Source of the DNA: Archangium primigenium
Lineage (GTDB): Bacteria > Myxococcota > Myxococcia > Myxococcales > Myxococcaceae
NCBI RefSeq assembly: GCF_016904885.1
Contig: NZ_JADWYI010000001.1
Span: 7,869,224-7,933,223, forward strand
Length of the DNA stretch: 64,000 nt
Direction: 5' to 3'
Notes under the pieces: model-generated
Seen by the model: the letters and a program-made list of their open reading frames with translations, nothing else
Databases searched by the model: none
What the model was told of the DNA's origin: nothing
Program-made: the position numbers and the translations under genes
Shown: positions 9,225-18,349 of the stretch, in pieces
How positions within the stretch are numbered: the first letter of the stretch is position 1
Layout: every line of letters begins with the position of its first letter

Positions 9225-10331
9225 TCAGGCGGGGATGTCCGACACGCTCCGGGGCTCCACGCGGGGCGCCAGGTTCATCTCGTGCCGGAAGCGCGAGGAC
9301 GCCTCGTAGGCGTGGCGGCGCACGCGCATGATCGAGCCCAGGGGCCGGTGGGCCTCCACGCAGTGCCAGGGGTTGAAGGACAGCACGTCATCCCCGTAGA
9401 CGCGGCGCGCGGGGCTGCGGACGTCCTGACGCGGCAGGGTGAGGGTCGCCACGGCCTCATGGGGCGAGAGCGCCTCGGGCCAGACCACCGACGCGTCCTC
9501 CACCGGCATCCGCCCGAGGTCCGTGCACAGCTGGGCCCGCAGCTCGTAGCGCGCCTCGTGCTCGCGGAAGAAGGTGACCACCCGGTCCGTCAGCGTGGAG
9601 AAGTCCGCCTCCGTGTCGCCGCGGATCGTCTCGCCCGCGAGCCGGCGCACCTCGTCGGACAGCGGCGCGGCGCTGAGCTTGGCCAGGTAGTCCCCGAAGC
9701 GCAGGGCCGCCATGCTGTGGAACGTCTGCCCGAGCAGGTGCGTGTTGGGCGTGCCCAGGGCCTTCACGGTCTCGTTCTCCACGCCCACGGCCCCGAGCAC
9801 GTGTTTGGCGCCCCGCAGCACCGCCGACGTCACCTGCTTGGACAAATCCGAGGAGCCCGAGCGCCGCTCCGCGAACGACTGGGCCTTGAGGTAGGCCTTC
9901 ACGTGCCCGAAGGGAATCACCGGGTGGTTGACCAGCAGGAAGTCCTGCGTCGTCTCCTCGCGGTGCTCCGGCAGCACCTTGGGCCCCGGCACGCCCAGCA
10001 CCTTGATGGCCAGGCCGCGCAGGGACGGGATGGCATCGCTCTGGATGTCCCCGGGCGCCGAGGACAGGCGCACCACGACGGGATACTCGCGCGGCTCGGC
10101 GAAGAGGCCCTGGCGCAGGTGCGCGGGCAGGCCCTCCTTCACCGTGAGCGTGCCCACCAGGAGGCCGTGGCTCTTGGCGTGGGCGTCCCGGGTGGCGTGG
10201 CCGTGCCGCTCGAAGGTGGCGCGGTTCACCCGGCTCATCGACTCGACGATCCGCTGGATGACCTCCGCCTCGTCCGGCTGGAGGACTTCCACGGCATCGC
10301 TGTAACGCACATACGGGCGGGTGTCGGACAT
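9225..10331 (-). CDS. Catalase-family protein (catalase-like heme protein)
   Basis: A 368-residue protein with the catalase core fold, expected to bind heme and to act as a catalase, a peroxidase or another peroxide-handling heme enzyme. Recognisable pieces are FERHGHATRDAHAKSHG near residues 39-55 (region of the distal histidine), VVVRLSSAPGD, LRGLAIKVLGV and TTQDFLLVNHPVIPF. It is shorter than clade-1 to -3 catalases (about 480-750) and resembles the small catalase-like proteins (y4iL type), whose activity is often untested. The ATG at 10331 is chosen because an AGGAAG ribosome-binding site precedes it; longer in-frame starts have none. It is a single gene, with the oxidoreductase just upstream on the same strand. 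Confidence 0.8.
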   Translation of the reverse strand: MSDTRPYVRYSDAVEVLQPDEAEVIQRIVESMSRVNRATFERHGHATRDAHAKSHGLLVGTLTVKEGLPAHLRQGLFAEPREYPVVVRLSSAPGDIQSDAIPSLRGLAIKVLGVPGPKVLPEHREETTQDFLLVNHPVIPFGHVKAYLKAQSFAERRSGSSDLSKQVTSAVLRGAKHVLGAVGVENETVKALGTPNTHLLGQTFHSMAALRFGDYLAKLSAAPLSDEVRRLAGETIRGDTEADFSTLTDRVVTFFREHEARYELRAQLCTDLGRMPVEDASVVWPEALSPHEAVATLTLPRQDVRSPARRVYGDDVLSFNPWHCVEAHRPLGSIMRVRRHAYEASSRFRHEMNLAPRVEPRSVSDIPA

Positions 10332-10442
10332 GGCTTCCTTCTTCCTCCCCCCAGGGGGAGCGCTGGGACTGAGAAGGGCACCCTGCCCGGCTCCGGCCCG
10401 GGAGTCTGTCGCGCCCACGACAGTGCCGTGCGACGCGGCGCG

Positions 10443-11459
10443 TCAGAATCCGCTGAGCACGGCCTTGCCAATGGCCCGGCCGCTCTCGAGCAGGGCATGG
10501 GCGCGCTTGAGGTTGGCCGCGTTGATGGTGCCCAGGTGGTCGCGCATCGTGGTGCGCAGCACGCCGGCGTCCACCAGGTCCGCCACCTCGTTGAGCAGCT
10601 GGTGCTGGGCGATCATGTCGGGCGTCTGGAAGCGGTGGCGCGTGAACATGAGCTCCCAGTGCAGCGCGGCGCTCTTGCCCTTGAGCAGGGAGATGTCGAG
10701 CGGCGTCTTGGGGTCGTCGATGATGCAGAGGGCGCCCTGGGGCTTGAGCGCGTCGGCCAGGTCGGCGAAGTGCTTCTCCGTCTGGGTGAGCGCGAGCACG
10801 TAGTCCACGCCCTGGGGGCTGTGGGCCTTGATTTGAGCGGCCATGGGCTGGCGGTGGTCCACGACGTGGTGGGCGCCGAGCTGGCGCACCCAGTCCTGGG
10901 TCTCGGCGCGCGAGGCGCTGGCGAACACGGTGAGGCCGGTGAGCCGGCGCGCCAGCTGGATGGCGATGGAGCCCACGCCGCCCGCGCCGCCCACGATGAG
11001 CACCGAGCCCGCGTCGGGCTTCTTGCCGTAGGGCACCTTGAGCCGGTCGAACAGCATCTCCCAGGCGGTGATGGCGGTGAGCGGCAGGGCGGCGGCCTGG
11101 GCGAAGTCCAGCGACGCGGGCTTGCGGCCCACGACGCGCTCGTCCACCAGGTGCAGCTCGGCGTTGGTGCCCGAGCGCTCGATGGCGCCCGCGTAGAAGA
11201 CGGCGTCCCCGGCCTTGAACAGGCGCGCGTCCGGCCCCACCGCCACCACCGTGCCCGCGGCGTCCCAGCCCAGCACCTTGTCCGCGCCCTTGGGGTCCAC
11301 GTTGGTGCGGATCTTCGTGTCCACCGGGTTCACCGAGATGGCCTCGATGCGCACGAGCAAATCCCTGCCCGTGGGGGCCGGGGGGTGGGGCAGCTCGATA
11401 TCGAGGAGGCTCTCGGCGTGGTCGAGGGGGTGGCGCTGACGGTAGGCGATGGCTTTCAT
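10443..11459 (-). CDS. Zinc-type alcohol dehydrogenase-like / quinone oxidoreductase (MDR family)
   Basis: Medium-chain dehydrogenase/reductase of 338 residues that probably reduces quinones, enones or aldehydes with NADPH. The GroES-like N-terminal domain contains ISVNPVDTKIR and GWDAAGTVVAVG. The Rossmann domain has the nucleotide motif VGGAGGVGSIAIQLARR at about 158-174, the AxGGVG pattern of the quinone-oxidoreductase branch. The structural and catalytic Cys cluster of true zinc alcohol dehydrogenases is not evident, so it is likely zinc-free despite the family name. It is divergent from a LysR-type regulator with an 8-bp inverted repeat between them, a layout that suggests the regulator controls it. 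Confidence 0.85.
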   Translation of the reverse strand: MKAIAYRQRHPLDHAESLLDIELPHPPAPTGRDLLVRIEAISVNPVDTKIRTNVDPKGADKVLGWDAAGTVVAVGPDARLFKAGDAVFYAGAIERSGTNAELHLVDERVVGRKPASLDFAQAAALPLTAITAWEMLFDRLKVPYGKKPDAGSVLIVGGAGGVGSIAIQLARRLTGLTVFASASRAETQDWVRQLGAHHVVDHRQPMAAQIKAHSPQGVDYVLALTQTEKHFADLADALKPQGALCIIDDPKTPLDISLLKGKSAALHWELMFTRHRFQTPDMIAQHQLLNEVADLVDAGVLRTTMRDHLGTINAANLKRAHALLESGRAIGKAVLSGF

Positions 11460-11517
11460 GGACGGCGCTCCAGGGTGAGGCGGACGGGGCACAATCTGGC
11501 GCCGGGCCGCGCGTTCC

Positions 11518-11553
11518 GGAATCGACATTTGCGCATGGGCGGTATTCGATTCC
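11518..11553. promoter_or_regulatory. Inverted repeat, candidate LysR operator
   Basis: GGAATCGA (11518-11525) and TCGATTCC (11546-11553) are a perfect 8-bp inverted repeat separated by 20 bp. They lie in the 96-bp gap between the divergent oxidoreductase and LysR genes. LysR-type regulators commonly bind dyad sites in such gaps. The assignment as operator is inference from position and symmetry. Confidence 0.55.
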
Positions 11554-11555
11554 GC

Positions 11556-12476
11556 ATGGGCTCTCGCCGACCCCGGGGCGTGGTCTCCGCCAACTGGGAT
11601 GATCTCAAGGTGTTCCTCGCCGTGGCCCGGGCGGGCTCGCTCGTGGGCGCGGCCAGGCGCCTGGGCCAGACCCAGCCCACCATGGGCCGCCGCCTCTACG
11701 CGCTGGAGGAGGCCGTGGGGCACAAGCTCCTGCGCCGCGACGCGGAGGGCTTCAGCCTCACCCAGGCGGGCGCCGCGGTGCTCGCGCACGCCGAGCGCAT
11801 GGAGGAAGAGGCGCTCGCCTTCGAGCGGCGGCTGGCCGGCCAGGCCGAGGAACTCGGCGGCATGCTGCGCGTGTCCAGCTCGGACTGGTTCGCCACCCAC
11901 GTGCTGGCCCCCGTGGTGGCCCGCTTCAGCCAGCGCCACCCGCGCGCCGTGGTGGAGCTCGTCACCGACACGCGCCTGGTGAGCCTGAGCCGCCGGGAGA
12001 CGGACCTGGGCTTCCGCTTCCTGCGCTTCCAGGAGCCGGACGTCCTGCAGAAGCGGCTCATGCACGTGGCCTACGAGGCCTACGCCTCCCCCGCCTACCT
12101 CGCGCGCCACGGCGTCCCCTCGCCCACCACCGGCGGCGAGGGCCACGCGCTCATCACCATGGACACGGCCTTCAGCGAACTGGCCGACGTGGGCTGGCTC
12201 ACGCGCAAGCTGCCCGAGGCGCGCTTCGCCGGCCGCAGCAACAACCGGGACGTGCAGGCGCGCCTGTGCGCCGCGGGCGCGGGCATCGCCGTGCTGCCCC
12301 GGCAGGTGGGCGAGGCCACCCCGGGCCTGGAGCGGGTGTGGCTCGACGAGCCGCCCCCCGGCCGGGACGTGTGGGCGGGCTACCACCGGGACCTGCACCG
12401 CCTGCCCTTGTTGCGCGCGCTGCTGGAGACCGTCACGGGAGCGCTCGCCTCGGGCGGCGCCCCCGCGTCCGGGTGA
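11556..12476 (+). CDS. LysR-family transcriptional regulator
   Basis: A 306-residue regulator. The N-terminal winged helix-turn-helix reads NWDDLKVFLAVARAGSLVGAARRLGQTQPTMGRR, ending in the typical LysR recognition helix, followed by the linker coiled coil. The C-terminal periplasmic-binding-like effector domain starts near residue 95 (GMLRVSSSDWF). The start is uncertain: ATG at 11535, ATG at 11556 and GTG at 11580 are all in frame, and none has a strong ribosome-binding site. I chose 11556 because the earlier ATG lies inside the inverted repeat. It is divergent from the oxidoreductase at 10443-11459, its probable target. The effector is unknown. Confidence 0.88.
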   Translation: MGSRRPRGVVSANWDDLKVFLAVARAGSLVGAARRLGQTQPTMGRRLYALEEAVGHKLLRRDAEGFSLTQAGAAVLAHAERMEEEALAFERRLAGQAEELGGMLRVSSSDWFATHVLAPVVARFSQRHPRAVVELVTDTRLVSLSRRETDLGFRFLRFQEPDVLQKRLMHVAYEAYASPAYLARHGVPSPTTGGEGHALITMDTAFSELADVGWLTRKLPEARFAGRSNNRDVQARLCAAGAGIAVLPRQVGEATPGLERVWLDEPPPGRDVWAGYHRDLHRLPLLRALLETVTGALASGGAPASG

Positions 12477-12479
12477 GCC

Positions 12480-13910
12480 TCAGGGCAGGGGCCGCGACTG
12501 GAGCGACGGCGCGCCCGGCATGCTCGGCCAGCCGTTGCTCCACACGATGGCGTCCACGAGCATCACGCGCGCGGAATGGGCCGCGTTCCACGCGTGGTAG
12601 ACCATGACGGACGTGCCCGAGGGCGAGGTGACGACCGAGCCGTGGCCCGGGCCTTCCCAGCCCGACACCGTCTTGAGGATGGGGGCGCTCGCCTTGGTGT
12701 AGGGGCCCAGGGGGCTCGTGGCGCGCGCCACGCCAATGGCGTAGCGGCCGTCGTAGTAGGCGTTGCCGCTGTAGAACAGGTAGTAGTAGCCGTCACGCGC
12801 CACGACCCACGGCGCCTCCACCACCCCGCCCTCCCACGAGCGGTCGTTGGTCATCAGCGTCACCCGGCTGCCCGTGAGCGCCAGGCCATCCGCCGACAGC
12901 GCCTGGGCGTAGAGGGGCGTCTTCTGGCCCACGGCGTTGCCGTCCGCCTTCCACACCAGGTACTTCGTGCCCGCCGTGTCGGTGAAGAACGTGGCGTCGA
13001 TCATGCCCATGTTCACGTCGTGCACGAGCGGCCGGCCCAGGTCGGTGAAGGGCCCGAGCGGGCTCGAGGCCGAGGCGGCGCCGATGGACAGCACGCCGTT
13101 GGTGTGGCGCGCCGTGTAGTAGGCGATGTAGCGCGAGCCCACGCGGTGGATCTCCGGCGCCCAGAAGTCCCCCTTGGCCCACGAGGGCCGCGTGCCCGAG
13201 GGGAAGATGTGGCCCGCGCCCGTCCAGGTGATGAGGTCCGAGGAGGTGCGGATGGGGAACGCCGCCGCGGCGCCGCCCGAGGTGCACACCGCGATGTACT
13301 TGCCCCCGTCGAAGATGACGCCCGGGTCCGCGCAGTCCGTGGGGAACACGGGGTTGGTGTAGAGCCCGCCACAGCCCGTGTACCGGAACGACATGGCACA
13401 GCCGTTGGCGCCGGTGAAGTAGGGCTTCCAGCCGTTGGACAGCACGCCGTAGGAGTTGCTGCCCTCGTTGACGCACGCGCGGTCCCAGAACACGCGCCCG
13501 CCCGCGTCGTCGTACGTCCCCGTGCCGGCGCGGATCCACTTGGGGCCGTAGGTGATGCGCGTGCCGCACGTCTGCGCGCCCGAGCAGTCCGAGTCGAACG
13601 CCATCACACACGCGTTGTTGCCCGTGAAGTAGGGCTTCCAGCCGTTGGACAGCACCGCGTAGGAGTTGCTGCCCTCGTTGACGCAGGTGCCATCCCACGT
13701 CACCGCGCCGCTGGCGACGTCCACCATGGACTCGCGTCCCGGGTGGATCCACGCGCTGCCGTACGTGATGCGGGTGGAGCACGCGAGCGGCGCCTGGGAC
13801 ATGCCCACCCCCTCCTCGCCCGTGCGCGTCTCCTCACCACCACAGCCCAGGCCAGACAGCGCGGCCCCCATGACGCCCACTGCCGCCAGCCACTGATGGG
13901 TCTTCTTCAA
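12480..13910 (-). CDS. Secreted GH43 glycoside hydrolase with duplicated N-terminal module
   Basis: A 476-residue exported enzyme, probably an arabinan- or xylan-debranching arabinofuranosidase/xylosidase. The TTG at 13910 is preferred: GAGGAGG (13917-13923) lies 6 bp upstream and it yields a lipoprotein-like signal, KKTHQWLAAVGVMGAAL then GLGC. Two ~70-residue modules with paired Cys follow (each with TRITYG, CVNEGSNSY and SNGWKPYFTG). The GH43 five-bladed propeller then shows its expected acidic residues: the Asp in CADPGVIF (general base), the Asp in MIDATFF and the Glu in VVEAPWVV (general acid). Subfamily and substrate are not certain. It converges with the LysR gene (3 bp between stop codons) and is divergent from the delta-60 lipoprotein. 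Confidence 0.85.
   Translation of the reverse strand: MKKTHQWLAAVGVMGAALSGLGCGGEETRTGEEGVGMSQAPLACSTRITYGSAWIHPGRESMVDVASGAVTWDGTCVNEGSNSYAVLSNGWKPYFTGNNACVMAFDSDCSGAQTCGTRITYGPKWIRAGTGTYDDAGGRVFWDRACVNEGSNSYGVLSNGWKPYFTGANGCAMSFRYTGCGGLYTNPVFPTDCADPGVIFDGGKYIAVCTSGGAAAAFPIRTSSDLITWTGAGHIFPSGTRPSWAKGDFWAPEIHRVGSRYIAYYTARHTNGVLSIGAASASSPLGPFTDLGRPLVHDVNMGMIDATFFTDTAGTKYLVWKADGNAVGQKTPLYAQALSADGLALTGSRVTLMTNDRSWEGGVVEAPWVVARDGYYYLFYSGNAYYDGRYAIGVARATSPLGPYTKASAPILKTVSGWEGPGHGSVVTSPSGTSVMVYHAWNAAHSARVMLVDAIVWSNGWPSMPGAPSLQSRPLP
13411..13685. repeat. Intragenic direct repeat in the GH43 gene
   Basis: Two copies of a 65-bp sequence (13411-13475 and 13621-13685), exactly 210 bp apart, differ at only about three positions. 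They encode the SNGWKPYFTG and CVNEGSNSY parts of the two N-terminal modules. The high DNA identity suggests recent duplication or gene conversion. Confidence 0.85.
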
Positions 13911-14025
13911 GCGAAACCTCCTCGAATCCGGGTTCGCGCCCACTCTGGACCAAATCAGTATTTCTTGTAAATCAGGAACAACCTGGAGCGACCCACCAGG
14001 GGGGATGGCGCCCGGGAGAAAGGCC

Positions 14026-15804
14026 ATGGCAATTTGCGCCCCCACCATGTCCATCCTGTTCCGTTCCGCCTCGGCCTCGCGCTCCCGGCGCGTGCTCTGC
14101 GTGACCCTCGCGCTCCTCCTCCCGTGGAGCGTCGCCTGCGGAGATCCGGCCCCCACCGAGCCGCCCGGCCCCACCCTGCCCGCGCCCGGCCCCGACACGC
14201 CCGACGCCTCCACGCCGCCCCCGCCGGGCGACGCGGGCTCCGACGGGGGCACGCCCACCGCTCCGCCGCCGGACGCGGGGACCGGGGACGCCGGCAGCGG
14301 CCAGGAGACGCCTCCGCCGCCCCCACCGCCGCCCGCGCCGCTGGGCGTCACGCTGAGCGCCCCGCCGGAGCTGCTCGTGCGCAGTGGCGGCTCTGCCCCC
14401 TTGCGCGTGGGCCTCACCCGCACGGAGTCCTTCTCCGGGCCCGTCACCGTGTCCCTGCACGGCCTGCCGCCCGGGGTCTTCGCGGCCGAGCGCAGCGTGG
14501 CGGACGACACCCAGGCGGTGGCGCTCGTGCTGAGCGCCTCGGAGCAGGTCGGCCCGGGCACCCGGATCGACGCCACCCTGGTGGCCACCGCCCACGGCCG
14601 CTCCACCTCCCGGCCCCTGCGCCTGCTCATCTCCGGGGCCTTCCTCTCGATGGACCCCACCTTCCCCGTGGTGCCCCTGGGCTGGAGCGGGGCGACGCAG
14701 CGCTTCACGGTCCAGGCGGACGGCAAACTGCTGGTGGCGCGGCCCATCACCTCGAGCAGCGGCTCGGGAAGCGGCTTCGTCCTCGAGCGCCACCACGCGG
14801 ACGGCGCGCAGGATCTGTCCTTCGGAACACTCGGCTCCATGACCCACGAGCGCTCCGGCGTGAATGCCGTGCACGCCCTCACCCCACTCGCCTCGGGAGG
14901 CGTCCTCGTGGCGAGCGCCCACTGGGGCTGTGGGGACTTCGACGTCAACACGCCCTGCACGCTCCTCGTGTCGCGCCACCTGCCCACCGGCGCGCTCGAC
15001 ACCACCTTTGGCGGTGGCGGCTTCGCCTCGGCGCGCTTCGGCTACAACCTGCTCACCGCCCCCCAGGTGCGCGTGGACGCACAGGGCCGGGTGTCGCTTG
15101 TCGCCAGCTACGTCATGCCGGGCGTCAGCGGCCCGATGCACGGCGTCCAGCGCTGGGACACGAACGGCACGTCCCTCGCGGGCTTCGGAACCGAGGGGCA
15201 CGTGATGTTCCCCATGCCCTCGGGAGAGAAGCGGTTCGCGCAGCTGCGCGCGGTCCTTCAACACCAGGACGAATCCCTCACCCTCGCCGTCACCCTCTTC
15301 GACGACAGCGCGTCCCAAAACCACGGACTGCTGTTCGGACAGGTGGACCTGGCCACCGGGAGCGCGTCCTGGAGAGGGGGCGAGAACACGTGGGGCATGC
15401 TGCACCGCGAGGTCGTCGTGAATGCACAGGGACAGTTCGTCTCGCTGATCTCCCGCTATGCCCCCACGTACGACCTCATCGTGCGGCGGTACGACTGGAC
15501 GGGGACACGCGTCTACACCAGCCCTCGAGAGGGAACGCCCCGCCTGCTCGCCATTGGCTCGGCCAACTCCCTGTTCTTCGATGCCTCGGATACGCCCTAC
15601 ACGGTGGGCACGGAGGAAGGCGGCAGTGGCCTGGCGGTGATCCGCTTCACGCGCGAGGACAACGCGGACCCGGGCTTCGGCGTGGGCGGGGTGCTCCGAC
15701 TGGACAGCGGACTGCGGAGCCTGTCGGAGTTCACCCGTGAGCCGAACGGCGCGCTGCTCGCGCGCACCTGGCCCGAGCCGGGCCTCATCCGCCTGTGGCC
15801 ATGA
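14026..15804 (+). CDS. Lipoprotein with delta-60 propeller repeats
   Basis: A 592-residue secreted protein. The signal peptide (RRVLCVTLALLLPWSVAC) ends in a lipobox-like Cys. A Pro/Ala/Asp/Gly-rich spacer of about 80 residues follows, then an Ig-like segment (VTLSAPPELLVRSGG ... GPVTVSLHGLPPG). The C-terminal ~380 residues are delta-60 repeats, recognisable by VQADGKLLVARP ... LERHHADGAQDLSFGTLG and later copies ending TTFGGGGF, GFGTEGHV and GFGVGGVL; these fold as a beta-propeller. Function unknown; surface-exposed binding is likely. The ATG at 14026 follows a GGGAG, and ATG 14047 is an alternative. It is divergent from the GH43 gene across a short AT-rich gap that probably holds both promoters. 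Confidence 0.75.
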   Translation: MAICAPTMSILFRSASASRSRRVLCVTLALLLPWSVACGDPAPTEPPGPTLPAPGPDTPDASTPPPPGDAGSDGGTPTAPPPDAGTGDAGSGQETPPPPPPPPAPLGVTLSAPPELLVRSGGSAPLRVGLTRTESFSGPVTVSLHGLPPGVFAAERSVADDTQAVALVLSASEQVGPGTRIDATLVATAHGRSTSRPLRLLISGAFLSMDPTFPVVPLGWSGATQRFTVQADGKLLVARPITSSSGSGSGFVLERHHADGAQDLSFGTLGSMTHERSGVNAVHALTPLASGGVLVASAHWGCGDFDVNTPCTLLVSRHLPTGALDTTFGGGGFASARFGYNLLTAPQVRVDAQGRVSLVASYVMPGVSGPMHGVQRWDTNGTSLAGFGTEGHVMFPMPSGEKRFAQLRAVLQHQDESLTLAVTLFDDSASQNHGLLFGQVDLATGSASWRGGENTWGMLHREVVVNAQGQFVSLISRYAPTYDLIVRRYDWTGTRVYTSPREGTPRLLAIGSANSLFFDASDTPYTVGTEEGGSGLAVIRFTREDNADPGFGVGGVLRLDSGLRSLSEFTREPNGALLARTWPEPGLIRLWP

Positions 15805-15825
15805 CGCCGCGCGGGTGAGCGGGAC

Positions 15826-17304
15826 TCAGGGGGCGCCGCCCGTGCCGGCGGACTCCCCCTGGGCCAGCCGCGAGTGCTTGTGGCCGTAGCCGAAGTACAC
15901 GGCCAGGCCCAGGGCCATCCACACCACGAGCCGCAGCCAGGTGGCCAGCCCCAGGCCCACCATGAGGCCCACGCAGGTGAGGATGCCCAGCACGGGCACC
16001 ACCGGCACGAAGGGCGTGCGGAAGGGCCGGGGCAGCTCCGGCCGCCGGTAGCGCAGCACGAGCACGCCCGCGCACACCACGGCGAAGGCGAACAGCGTCC
16101 CGATGGACACGAGCTCGCCGAGCAGGCCGATGGGGAACAGGCCCGCCACCGCCATGGCCACCGCGCCGGTGATGATCGTGGCGACGTGGGGCGTGTGGAA
16201 GCGCGGGTGCACGTGCCCGAAGAAGGGCGGCAAGAGGCCGTCGCGCGCCATGGCGTAGAAGATGCGCGGCTGGCCCATCAGCATCACCAGCACCACCGAG
16301 GCCAGGCCGGAGATGGCCCCCACGCCCACGATGGGCTTGAGCCAGGCGAGCGCCGGCCCGCCCTTGGCGATGGCCACGTACACGGGCTCGGCCACGTTGA
16401 GGGTCGCGTGCGGCGCCAGCCCCGTCATCACCAGCGCCATGGCCATGTAGAGCACCGTGCACACCACGAGCGAGCCCAGGATGCCCACGGGCAGGTCCTT
16501 CTGCGGGTTGCGCGTCTCCTGCGCGGCGGTGGAGACGGCGTCGAAGCCGATGTACGCGAAGAAGATGACGCCCGCGCCCGAGAGCACCCCGCTCCAGCCG
16601 AACTGCCCGAAGGTCCCCGTGTTCTCCGGGACGAAGGGCGTCCAGTTGGCGGTGTCCACGTGGGCCGCGCCGAAGCCAATCACCAGCAGCACCACGGTGA
16701 TCTTCACCACGACGATGACGTTGTTGAGCCGCGCCGACTCGCGCATGCCCAGCACGAGCATCACCGTGATGACGCCCACCAGCAGCGCGGCGGGCAGGTT
16801 GAGCACCGCGCCCGTGGCGTGCAGCAGGTGCCCGCCCGGCTCCACGTCGAAGGGCGCGCTCGTGAGCGCCCGGGGCAGTTCGACGTGCAGGTAGTCGCGC
16901 AGGAAGGACGTGAAGTAGCCGGACCAGCCCACCGCCACCGCGGACGAGGCGAAGAGGTACTCCAGCATCAGGTCCCACCCGATGAGCCACGCGACCAGCT
17001 CCCCCAGCGTCGCGTAGCCGTAGGTGTAGGCGCTTCCGGCCACCGGAATCATGGCGGAGAACTCCGCGTAGCACAGGCCCGCGAAGAGACAGCCCACCCC
17101 CGCCAGCACGAAGGACAGGACGATGGCGGGCCCCGCGTGCTGCGCCGCCGCCGTGCCCGTCACCACGAAGATGCCGGCGCCGATGATGGCGCCCACCCCC
17201 AGCATCACCAGGTTGAGCCCGGTGAGCGTGCGGCGCAACTCCTGCCGTCCGCCCTCTTCCTCCTGCTGCAGCCGCGCGATGCTCTTGGTCGACCAGATCC
17301 CCAT
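15826..17304 (-). CDS. APC-family amino-acid permease
   Basis: Inner-membrane amino-acid transporter of 492 residues with 12 or more hydrophobic segments. The first helix carries the APC substrate-binding motif [15 protein letters not shown] near residues 37-51. The next conserved block, [24 protein letters not shown], matches cationic amino-acid transporters (CAT/YfnA type). [25 protein letters not shown] is the signature of the sixth-helix region. The start at 17304 ([12 protein letters not shown]) is preferred over a Met seven codons upstream because this N-terminus matches the family; neither has a clear ribosome-binding site. Substrate not determined. It lies head-to-tail with the aldo/keto reductase, 79 bp downstream of it. 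Confidence 0.88.
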   Translation of the reverse strand: MGIWSTKSIARLQQEEEGGRQELRRTLTGLNLVMLGVGAIIGAGIFVVTGTAAAQHAGPAIVLSFVLAGVGCLFAGLCYAEFSAMIPVAGSAYTYGYATLGELVAWLIGWDLMLEYLFASSAVAVGWSGYFTSFLRDYLHVELPRALTSAPFDVEPGGHLLHATGAVLNLPAALLVGVITVMLVLGMRESARLNNVIVVVKITVVLLVIGFGAAHVDTANWTPFVPENTGTFGQFGWSGVLSGAGVIFFAYIGFDAVSTAAQETRNPQKDLPVGILGSLVVCTVLYMAMALVMTGLAPHATLNVAEPVYVAIAKGGPALAWLKPIVGVGAISGLASVVLVMLMGQPRIFYAMARDGLLPPFFGHVHPRFHTPHVATIITGAVAMAVAGLFPIGLLGELVSIGTLFAFAVVCAGVLVLRYRRPELPRPFRTPFVPVVPVLGILTCVGLMVGLGLATWLRLVVWMALGLAVYFGYGHKHSRLAQGESAGTGGAP

Positions 17305-17383
17305 GGGGCCGAGTGCATGCCGCAAGAGCCGGACACAGTCCAGCGCGCGGTGGTTTCACGCACGGCCCCCGTCGGGGTCAGGG

Positions 17384-18208
17384 TCAGGAGAACTGGTCCG
17401 GGTGCGGCCCCAGGCGCTTGCCCTTGTCCAGGGTGGCGATCCGCGCGAGCTCGTCCGGCTCCAGGCGGAAGTCGAACACCTGGAAGTTCTCCTCGATGCG
17501 CGAGGGCGTCACCGACTTGGGGATGACGATGAGGCCCTGATCCAGGTGCCAGCGGATGACGATCTGCGCCGGCGTCTTGCCGTACTTCTTGCCCAGCGCG
17601 CGGATGATCTCCTGATCGAACACGCCCTCGCCGCCCTGGGCCAGCGGGCTCCAGGACTCGACGTGGATCTTGTGCGCCACGTTCCAGGCGCGCAGCTCTT
17701 GTTGCTGGAGCAGCGGATGCACCTCGATCTGGTTGAGCACCGGCACCACGCCGGTCTCGTCGATCAGCCGCTGCAGGTGCGGCACGTGGAAGTTGCTCAC
17801 GCCGATGCTCCGGGTGAGGCCCGCCTTCTGCAACTCGATGAGCCCCTTCCACGCCTGGACGTAGTTGTCCTTGGCCGGCGTGGGCCAGTGGATGAGGTAC
17901 AGGTCCACGGCGTCGAGCTGGAGCTTGCGCAGGCTCGTCTCCAGCGCCTTGCGCGCATCCAGGTGCGCGTCGTTCCACAGCTTGGTGGTGATGTAGAGCT
18001 GGTCGCGCGGCACGGGCGAGTCCTTGATCGCCTGCCCGATGCCTTCCTCGTTGCGGTAGATGGCGGCGGTGTCGATGGAGCGGTAGCCGACCTCGATCGC
18101 CTTCAGGGCCGCGCGGCGGGCCTCCTCCACACTCGCCTGCCAGACACCCAGGCCGAGCTGCGGCATCGACTTGCCATCGTGAAACGTGATGCGGGGTTGA
18201 GCGGACAC
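17384..18208 (-). CDS. Aldo/keto reductase, DkgA-like
   Basis: NADPH-dependent aldo/keto reductase of 274 residues, almost the same length as E. coli DkgA (2,5-diketo-D-gluconate / methylglyoxal reductase). The AKR tetrad is visible: Asp and Tyr in GYRSIDTAAIYRNEEG (about 43-58), Lys in ITTKLWN and His in LIHWP. The cofactor tail motif IPKSVTPSRIEENF is present near residue 230. The GTG at 18208 is chosen because AGAGGAGAG lies just upstream; longer starts lack a ribosome-binding site. The substrate range is inferred to be small aldehydes and keto-sugars. With the QorB-like gene upstream on the same strand it forms a small carbonyl-detoxification group. Confidence 0.88.
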   Translation of the reverse strand: MSAQPRITFHDGKSMPQLGLGVWQASVEEARRAALKAIEVGYRSIDTAAIYRNEEGIGQAIKDSPVPRDQLYITTKLWNDAHLDARKALETSLRKLQLDAVDLYLIHWPTPAKDNYVQAWKGLIELQKAGLTRSIGVSNFHVPHLQRLIDETGVVPVLNQIEVHPLLQQQELRAWNVAHKIHVESWSPLAQGGEGVFDQEIIRALGKKYGKTPAQIVIRWHLDQGLIVIPKSVTPSRIEENFQVFDFRLEPDELARIATLDKGKRLGPHPDQFS

Positions 18209-18292
18209 GGTCTCTCCTCTTTCTTTCCAGGGCACCCACTGGGGACCCGGGGCCGCGAAACTCCTTTTCCGCGAGTGAGTCAAGGCGGAACG

Positions 18293-18314
18293 GGCCTGGA
18301 CTCCCGTCCAGGCC
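18293..18314 (-). terminator. Perfect hairpin downstream of the QorB-like gene
   Basis: GGCCTGGAC (18293-18301) pairs perfectly with GTCCAGGCC (18306-18314) across a 4-nt loop, about 35 bp past the QorB-like stop codon. No T-run follows on the minus strand, so it may be a weak or Rho-assisted terminator. Confidence 0.4.
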
Positions 18315-18349
18315 GGGGGAGAGTGTTCACGGGGAGGCGGGCGCGGGGC

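Noticed and set aside
9177-11534. Long forward frame preceding the LysR regulator
   Set aside because: It is antisense to the catalase-like and oxidoreductase genes and only the last ~306 codons have protein-family content.
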